Origin: Micromonospora sp. NBC_01699
Lineage (GTDB): Bacteria; Actinomycetota; Actinomycetes; Mycobacteriales; Micromonosporaceae
Reading direction: 5' to 3'
Length of the DNA: 64,000 bases
Assembly: GCF_036250065.1 (NCBI RefSeq)
Contig: NZ_CP109199.1
Coordinates: 6,632,001 to 6,696,000, forward strand
This document shows positions 59,788 to 64,000 of this stretch, piece by piece. The position numbers were made by a program, and so were the translations under genes. How positions within the stretch are numbered: position 1 is the stretch's first letter; each line of letters starts with the position of its first letter. The notes under the pieces were generated by a model, which worked only from the letters and a program-made list of their open reading frames with translations, was not told where the DNA came from and did not search any database.

Positions 59788-60144
59788 TCACCAGACCGGG
59801 ACGAAGGTGGCGGCCAACACCCGCCAGTTGCCGTCCTCACGCACCCAAAGTCGGGTGTAGCGCAACCGCGCGGACATAGCGGCACCGCCCTGAACGGCAT
59901 CCACCGCAGCGACCATGCGAGTCACCCCGGTCTGACCGTCTTCCTGGACGTCGAGCGACTCCTCCACCAGGCTGGTGATTCGCAGTGCACCCGAGCGGTA
60001 GCTCTCCAAGTCGTCTTCCTTCGTAAAGACCGTGCCGTCCGGTCCGGCACCCACGACCTGCGGGTGCAGTAGCGCGTCGAGGGACTCGACGTCGGCGGCG
60101 CGCTGGGCGGCCTGGAGTTGCCGTTCCGCGGTGAGGAGATCCAT
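59788..60144 (-). CDS. DUF4440/NTF2-like protein
   Basis: A 118-residue cone-fold protein of the NTF2/SnoaL superfamily, DUF4440 type: LLTAERQLQAAQRAADVESLDALLHPQVVGAGPDG at the N-terminus and SARLRYTRLWVREDGNWRVLAATFVPVW at the C-terminus. Members bind small ligands or act as isomerases; role unknown. GGAGG 7 bases before the ATG at 60144 decides the start, although the frame is open to 60171. Confidence 0.85.
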   Translation of the reverse strand: MDLLTAERQLQAAQRAADVESLDALLHPQVVGAGPDGTVFTKEDDLESYRSGALRITSLVEESLDVQEDGQTGVTRMVAAVDAVQGGAAMSARLRYTRLWVREDGNWRVLAATFVPVW

Positions 60145-60369
60145 CCACCGATCCTCCGCAGCGCGCCGCAACGAGACAAGCGGGTTCGCTCGCGGCAGAA
60201 CGGCGACGTCAGCCCGGTAGGGCGTTCACGGCACAACCGAACCTCGGCACGACCCTGGTCGGCCCAACTGAAACCGCCAAGGTCCTACCGGAGCCTCCCC
60301 TCATGTCGACCCCTGTCCTGCCTCGCTCGTATGTCTCTCCTGACCAGCACCACCAGGATGGAGAGGGCT

Positions 60370-60408
60370 CACTCATTCTCCGTATTAGTGGCGGTGTCTG
60401 GTTAGGGG
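60370..60408. repeat. Palindromic repeat, copy 3 (right arm only)
   Basis: CACTCATTCTCCGTATT (60370-60386) and GCGGTGTCTGGTTA (60391-60404) match 57233-57249 and 57253-57266 exactly, with one base of difference in the gap. As in copy 1, the final TTA is a stop codon (TAA) of the adjoining minus-strand gene. Confidence 0.75.
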
Positions 60409-61208
60409 ATGATCGCGTCTACGTAGCCGCCGTCGACGCGGAGGGCGGCGCCGGTGGTGGCTGAGGCTAGCGGGGAAGCCAGGTAGGTGACCATGTTGGC
60501 GATCTCCTCGGGCTCGATCAGGCGTTGGAGCAGGGACTGCGGGCGGTGCAGGCGCATGAACTCGTGTTGCGCCTCGTCCCAGGGAAGGCTCTTGTCGACG
60601 AGTTCGTACACGAAGTCCTCCACACCACCGGTGTGGGTGGGGCCGGCGATGACGGAGTTGACGGTGACGCCGGTGCCGGCGGCGGCCTTGGCGAACCCAC
60701 GGGAGACACCGAGCAGGGCGGTCTTCGACACCCCGTAGTGGATCATCTCGGCCGGGATGGCAACCGCCGAGTCGCTGGCGATGTACTGCACCCGGCCCCA
60801 GCCGCGCTCGACCATCCCCGGCAGGTACGCGCGGGTCAGCCGCACCGCGGCCAGCACGTTGACCTCGAAGTAGCGCCGCCACTCCTCGTCGGTGATCTCC
60901 AGCGCCGGTCGGGAACCGAAGATGCCGAGGTTGTTGACCAGGATGTCGACGGTCGGCAGGAGTTCGAGGGTGCGCGCCGTACCCTCGTCACCGGTGACGT
61001 CCGCGGCGACCTCGACCACGTCGGCGTCGGGTACGTCGGCCCGCAGTGTCTTCGCCGCCTGCTGCACGGTCCCGGCGGTACGACCGTTGACCGCCACCCG
61101 GGCACCGGCTCGGGCGAGCTTGGTGGCGATGGCCGCCCCGATGCCCTGTGTCGATCCGGTGACCAGCGCGGTCCTGCCGGTCAGGTCGATGTTCACGGTC
61201 ATGGTCAT
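60402..61208 (-). CDS. Short-chain dehydrogenase/reductase
   Basis: A 268-residue NAD(P)-dependent SDR. The cofactor motif is LVTGSTQGIGAAIATKLARAG, with NNLGIFG, and the catalytic Ser-Tyr-Lys in IASDSAVAIPAEMIHYGVSKTALLGVSRG. The C-terminal AALRVDGGYVDAIIP is typical of 3-oxoacyl-ACP reductase-like members. An insertion near residues 190-225 (YELVDKSLPWDEAQHEFMRLHRPQ) marks a subgroup. Substrate unknown. The TAA stop lies in the repeat shared with the TetR gene. Confidence 0.9.
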   Translation of the reverse strand: MTMTVNIDLTGRTALVTGSTQGIGAAIATKLARAGARVAVNGRTAGTVQQAAKTLRADVPDADVVEVAADVTGDEGTARTLELLPTVDILVNNLGIFGSRPALEITDEEWRRYFEVNVLAAVRLTRAYLPGMVERGWGRVQYIASDSAVAIPAEMIHYGVSKTALLGVSRGFAKAAAGTGVTVNSVIAGPTHTGGVEDFVYELVDKSLPWDEAQHEFMRLHRPQSLLQRLIEPEEIANMVTYLASPLASATTGAALRVDGGYVDAIIP

Positions 61209-61295
61209 CCTCTTCCGGTCTACCCGACACTCCGCCGATTCGACCGTAGTGGCAGTCGAGCTATCCGGCAGGGTTCGCCGGTCCGGTCGGTGAAG

Positions 61296-61350
61296 GGCTC
61301 GGCTCGTCAGGGGACGGGGTCGGCTCGGCTCGGCTCGTCAGGGGACGGGT
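61296..61350. repeat. Short tandem duplication at the LysR 3' end
   Basis: GGCTCGGCTCGTCAGGGGAC occurs at 61296-61315 and again at 61327-61346 with period 31. It spans the LysR stop codon and adds a Pro/Asp/Ser tail to the protein. Confidence 0.7.
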
Positions 61351-62239
61351 CGGTGGGGGCGGCCTGGCGTAGGGCGGTGGCGAGCAGGGCGCGGGCGGCG
61401 GCGCCGAGCCGGCGCTCGGCCGGGGCCGCGATCGAGGTCCGGAAGACCGGTGCGTGGTGCCGGATCCGGATCAGGCGCAGATCCGAGCCGGCGCCGATAG
61501 CGGTCCGCGGCACGATCGCCACGGCCAGCCGGTACCGCACGAAGTCGACCACGCTGCCCAGGTCGCCGACCTCGTACCGGACGGTCCGGCGTACCTCGGC
61601 GGCGGCGAACGCCCGGTCGGTGGCGATCCGGTTGCCCCACTCCGGCGGGGTGTCGACAAACGTCTCGTCGGCCAGTTCGGCCAGCTCGACATCGGTCCGT
61701 CCGGCCAGTCGATGATCGGCGGGGCAGGCCAGCGGCATGCTCTGGGCATCCATCGGGACCAGGGCCAGGCCGGCGGCCGACCCGGCCGGCAGCGCGAGGT
61801 ACGCCAGGTCGAGGCGCCCGCTGCGCAGGTCGGCCGCGTGGGCGGCACTCGCGCCTACCCGCAGTTCGATGTCGACGCCGGGGTGCTCGGCCCGGAACTC
61901 GGCGAGCAGTCGGGCCACGCTGACCGTGGAGGCGCGCTGGGCCTGCATCATGCCCAGCCGTACGGTCCCGCGCAGTCCGCCCCGGAGCTGGTCGACCACC
62001 TCACGGGCACCGGCCGCGGCGGCGAGCGTACGCCGGGCCTCCGGCAGCAGCAGCCGGCCGGCGTCGGTCAACTCGACCCGGTGGGTGGTCCGATCGAACA
62101 GCGCCACGCCGAGGTCCCGCTCCAGGTTGCGGACGGCGGCGGAGACGGCGGACTGGACCACCCGCAGCCGGTCGGCGGCCCGGGTGAAGCTGCCCTCCTC
62201 GGCGACGGCGGTGAAGGTGGCGAGGTGCCGGAGTTCCAT
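61307..62239 (-). CDS. LysR-family transcriptional regulator
   Basis: A 310-residue regulator. The winged helix-turn-helix is residues 1-60 (MELRHLATFTAVAEEGSFTRAADRLRVVQSAVSAAVRNLERDLG), then a linker helix and the two-lobe effector domain (RGTVRLGMMQAQRASTVSVARLLAEFRAEHPGVDIELRVG). It diverges from the MFS gene, and the intergenic palindrome fits a LysR site, so it probably controls the transporter. The tail is extended by a 31-bp tandem duplication. Confidence 0.9.
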   Translation of the reverse strand: MELRHLATFTAVAEEGSFTRAADRLRVVQSAVSAAVRNLERDLGVALFDRTTHRVELTDAGRLLLPEARRTLAAAAGAREVVDQLRGGLRGTVRLGMMQAQRASTVSVARLLAEFRAEHPGVDIELRVGASAAHAADLRSGRLDLAYLALPAGSAAGLALVPMDAQSMPLACPADHRLAGRTDVELAELADETFVDTPPEWGNRIATDRAFAAAEVRRTVRYEVGDLGSVVDFVRYRLAVAIVPRTAIGAGSDLRLIRIRHHAPVFRTSIAAPAERRLGAAARALLATALRQAAPTDPSPDEPSRADPVP

Positions 62240-62241
62240 CC

Positions 62242-62256
62242 CCCGTGTTTATCACG
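62242..62256. promoter_or_regulatory. Small palindrome adjoining the LysR start
   Basis: CCGTG-TTTAT-CACGG lies 3-17 bp upstream of the LysR ATG and could be a second, autoregulatory contact of the regulator. Confidence 0.4.
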
Positions 62257-62259
62257 GAT

Positions 62260-62283
62260 CAAGATAATGGATAGAAGTTATCT
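62260..62283. promoter_or_regulatory. LysR-type operator
   Basis: AAGATAA (62260-62266) and TTATCTT (62277-62283) are perfect reverse complements with a 10-base spacer; the inner ATAA-N10-TTAT contains the T-N11-A shape of LysR boxes. Located between the divergent LysR and MFS genes. Confidence 0.7.
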
Positions 62284-62355
62284 TCGTGGCCGGCGATCGA
62301 GCGCCGGGGCATCATCGGGACCGACCCAACTGCTTCACCACGAGGTGCTCCGAAC

Positions 62356-63624
62356 ATGTCCACGCACAGCACCAGCCTCCGGCCACAGCCATCCGTACGC
62401 CAGCACGGTCGAGGCTTCTGGGCGGTCGCGCTCGCCTTCGTCGCGGTGATGGCGCTCGGTACGGTGCCGTCCCCGCTCTACCCGCTCTACCAGCAGCACG
62501 ACGGGTTCAGCACCTTCACCATCACGCTGATCTACGCCGCGTACGCCGCCGGTGTGATGGTCACCCTGTTCACCGCCGGGCACATCTCCGACTGGCACGG
62601 CCGGCGCCGGATCCTCGCCCCGGCGGTCGCCCTCAGCGCGCTCAGCGCCGTGGTCTTCCTGCTCTGGCCGGCCCTGCCCGGCCTGTTCGTCGCCCGGGTG
62701 CTCAGCGGCCTCTCGGTCGGTGTGGTGACCGCCACCGCCACCGTCTGGTTGGCGGAACTGCACCGGGCACACCGGCCGGACGCCTCAGCCCGGCGGGCCC
62801 AACTCGTCGCCGCCACCGCCAACCTCGGTGGACTCGGCCTCGGCCCGCTGATCGCCGGCCTGCTCGCCCAGTACGCCCCCCAACCGCTGCGGCTGCCGTA
62901 CGCGGTGCTGCTCGTCGCGCTGGCGTTGGCGCTGGTCGGCGTACTGCTCTCGCCGGATGTCCGGGAACTGCCCAACCCCCGCCCGCGCTACCGGGTGCAG
63001 CGGGTCGCCGTACCGGCCGCGTCCCGGAACCGGTTCTACGCCGCGCTGAGCGGGGCGTTTCTCGCCTTCGGCGGGCTCGGGGTGCTCACCGGGCTCTCCG
63101 GCACGTTCCTCGCCGGGACCCTGCACCACCCCTCCCGCGCACTCGCCGGGGCGGCGGTCTTCCTGGTCTTCGCCGCCGGGGTGGTGATCCAGTTGACCAC
63201 CGCCGCCTGGTCGATCCGGCGCAGCCTGGCGTTCGGGATGGGCGCGCTGCTGGCCGGGATCGGGCTGGTCGTCCTCGCCGCCTGGTTGCCGACCCCGAGC
63301 CTGGCGGTCTTCCTGGTCGGCGGGGTGCTGACCGGGGCGGGCGCCGGTTCGATGTTCAAGGGCACCCTCGGCACCACCGTGGCCATCTCTCACGACGAGA
63401 GCAGGGCGGAGTCGCTGGCCGGACTCTTCCTCGCCGGTTACCTCGGGCTTTCCGTACCGGTGATCGGGATCGGCATCGCGTTGCAGCACGTCAGCGCGCG
63501 GGTGGCGCTGCTCGGCTTCGCCGTACTCGTCGGGGTCGGGGTGCTGGCCGTGGCGCGGCGGCTGCTGGCCGGTCCGCGCCCGACCACGACGGCGGCCCGG
63601 CCGCTGGTCGCCGCCCAGCGCTGA
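62356..63624 (+). CDS. MFS transporter
   Basis: A 422-residue major facilitator permease with about twelve membrane helices. The N-terminal AVALAFVAVMALGTVPSPLYPLYQQ and loop 2-3 motif GHISDWHGRRRILAP are seen; the C-terminal half has the mirrored set ending ALLGFAVLVGVGVLAVARRLLAG. The family comprises mostly drug or sugar exporters. Probably under the divergent LysR regulator. ATG at 62356. A perfect 14-bp terminator follows. Confidence 0.9.
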   Translation: MSTHSTSLRPQPSVRQHGRGFWAVALAFVAVMALGTVPSPLYPLYQQHDGFSTFTITLIYAAYAAGVMVTLFTAGHISDWHGRRRILAPAVALSALSAVVFLLWPALPGLFVARVLSGLSVGVVTATATVWLAELHRAHRPDASARRAQLVAATANLGGLGLGPLIAGLLAQYAPQPLRLPYAVLLVALALALVGVLLSPDVRELPNPRPRYRVQRVAVPAASRNRFYAALSGAFLAFGGLGVLTGLSGTFLAGTLHHPSRALAGAAVFLVFAAGVVIQLTTAAWSIRRSLAFGMGALLAGIGLVVLAAWLPTPSLAVFLVGGVLTGAGAGSMFKGTLGTTVAISHDESRAESLAGLFLAGYLGLSVPVIGIGIALQHVSARVALLGFAVLVGVGVLAVARRLLAGPRPTTTAARPLVAAQR

Positions 63625-63636
63625 CCTCCCGAACAT

Positions 63637-63670
63637 CTGACCGGCCGGGCAGCGTGGCCCGGCCGGTCAG
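63637..63670. terminator. Strong terminator hairpin
   Basis: CTGACCGGCCGGGC (63637-63650) and GCCCGGCCGGTCAG (63657-63670) form a perfect 14-bp stem with an AGCGTG loop, between the MFS gene and the convergent last gene. Confidence 0.9.
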
Positions 63671-63679
63671 GTCCGTCCC

Positions 63680-63958
63680 TCAGCCGTCGGCTGCCGCGAT
63701 CGCAACGCCACGGGACACGAGTTCGTTGAGCAACGACTCGATCTCCGTGCGCTCGTCGGGCCGGGCGCGGGCGACCAGTGCCGCCGGGTTGGTTCTGGTG
63801 CCAGTCGCCAGCTGGGCAATCACGGGCGCTACCGTCTCCGCGGGCAACGGCGTGTAAATGGTGTGACCGTCGACGCCGCATACGCACCCGTCGGGGACAG
63901 CAGTCCATCGCACCGGAAACCGTGAGTTTCCTTGCAGGACAACACCGTCGAGAGACAT
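63680..63958 (-). CDS. Hypothetical protein, possibly the 3' end of a longer gene
   Basis: At least 92 residues. The frame has no stop between the ATG at 63958 and the right edge (14 further codons), and no ribosome site is clear before that ATG, so this may be the C-terminal part of a gene beginning outside the window. The pattern GCVCGVDGHTIYTPLPAETVAPVIAQLATGTRT-x-LVARARPDERTEIESLLNELVSRGV resembles the winged-helix leader-binding (RRE-like) segments of azole-peptide maturation proteins, but this is a weak similarity judged by eye. Confidence 0.5.
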   Translation of the reverse strand: MSLDGVVLQGNSRFPVRWTAVPDGCVCGVDGHTIYTPLPAETVAPVIAQLATGTRTNPAALVARARPDERTEIESLLNELVSRGVAIAAADG

Positions 63959-64000
63959 ATTCGCCGACCGTGGTTCGGGCGCTGGTTCGAAACCTGCCGC

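Overview
The window is 64 kb of very GC-rich chromosome with frequent GTG starts, GTGA/ATGA stop-start overlaps and strongly GC-ending codons. The gene content points to a high-GC Gram-positive actinobacterium, most likely Micromonosporaceae: Rv2231c-type CobC, SURF1, EttA, a LigB-type ATP ligase, DinB/DUF664, many XRE regulators with long helical C-termini, and OtsA/OtsB plus TreY/TreZ trehalose routes. The family assignment is inference from recognised proteins. No rRNA, prophage, insertion sequence or CRISPR array was seen. One tRNA (Arg, anticodon TCT) is present.

Layout. 0.3-7.3 kb is housekeeping: an MscS channel, an MFS exporter, a truncated globin, a YbjN protein, and the ettA-thioesterase-hypothetical operon. 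7.6-11.6 kb is the otsA/otsB operon, with OtsB fused to a GH15 domain. 11.8-15.4 kb is cobA-cobT-cobC, and further cobalamin genes follow at 18.3-19.8 kb (cobB/cbiA) and 25.2-27.8 kb (cobQ, cobD/cbiB). Between them lie a bifunctional penicillin-binding protein, SURF1, an ATP-dependent DNA ligase, an M20 dipeptidase and a small kinase. 28-35 kb is an accessory, regulator-rich stretch with several XRE proteins, a methyltransferase, PPC/DUF296, HD and NUDIX hydrolases and a truncated paralogue; parts look less GC-biased than their surroundings. 35-41 kb holds an SSB paralogue, an alpha/beta hydrolase that overlaps a DUF1444 gene tail-to-tail, tRNA-Arg, an FkbM methyltransferase and an OhrR-like MarR regulator.

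41-45.3 kb is the most unusual part. A single protein carries an ECF sigma factor, an HxxxCxxC zinc anti-sigma motif, a membrane helix and an extracellular GH128-like glycosidase. It sits next to a lipoprotein with almost the same glycosidase domain, and 355 of 356 bp are identical across the 3' ends, which suggests gene conversion. 45.7-50 kb has a small regulator, an MFS exporter, and an ECF-SnoaL sigma factor divergent from a VOC-DinB pair.

50.1-56.2 kb is the glgX-treY-treZ operon, which makes trehalose from glycogen and complements otsAB. 56.3-60.4 kb is a repeat-built mosaic: two near-identical secreted lysozyme-like genes, each with the same leader and terminator, flank a divergent TetR/acyltransferase pair. 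Fragments of one palindromic repeat mark the gene ends, including those of TetR and an SDR gene. 61.3-63.6 kb is a LysR/MFS divergent pair with a clear palindromic operator. The last frame, at 63.7 kb, stays open to the right edge of the window.
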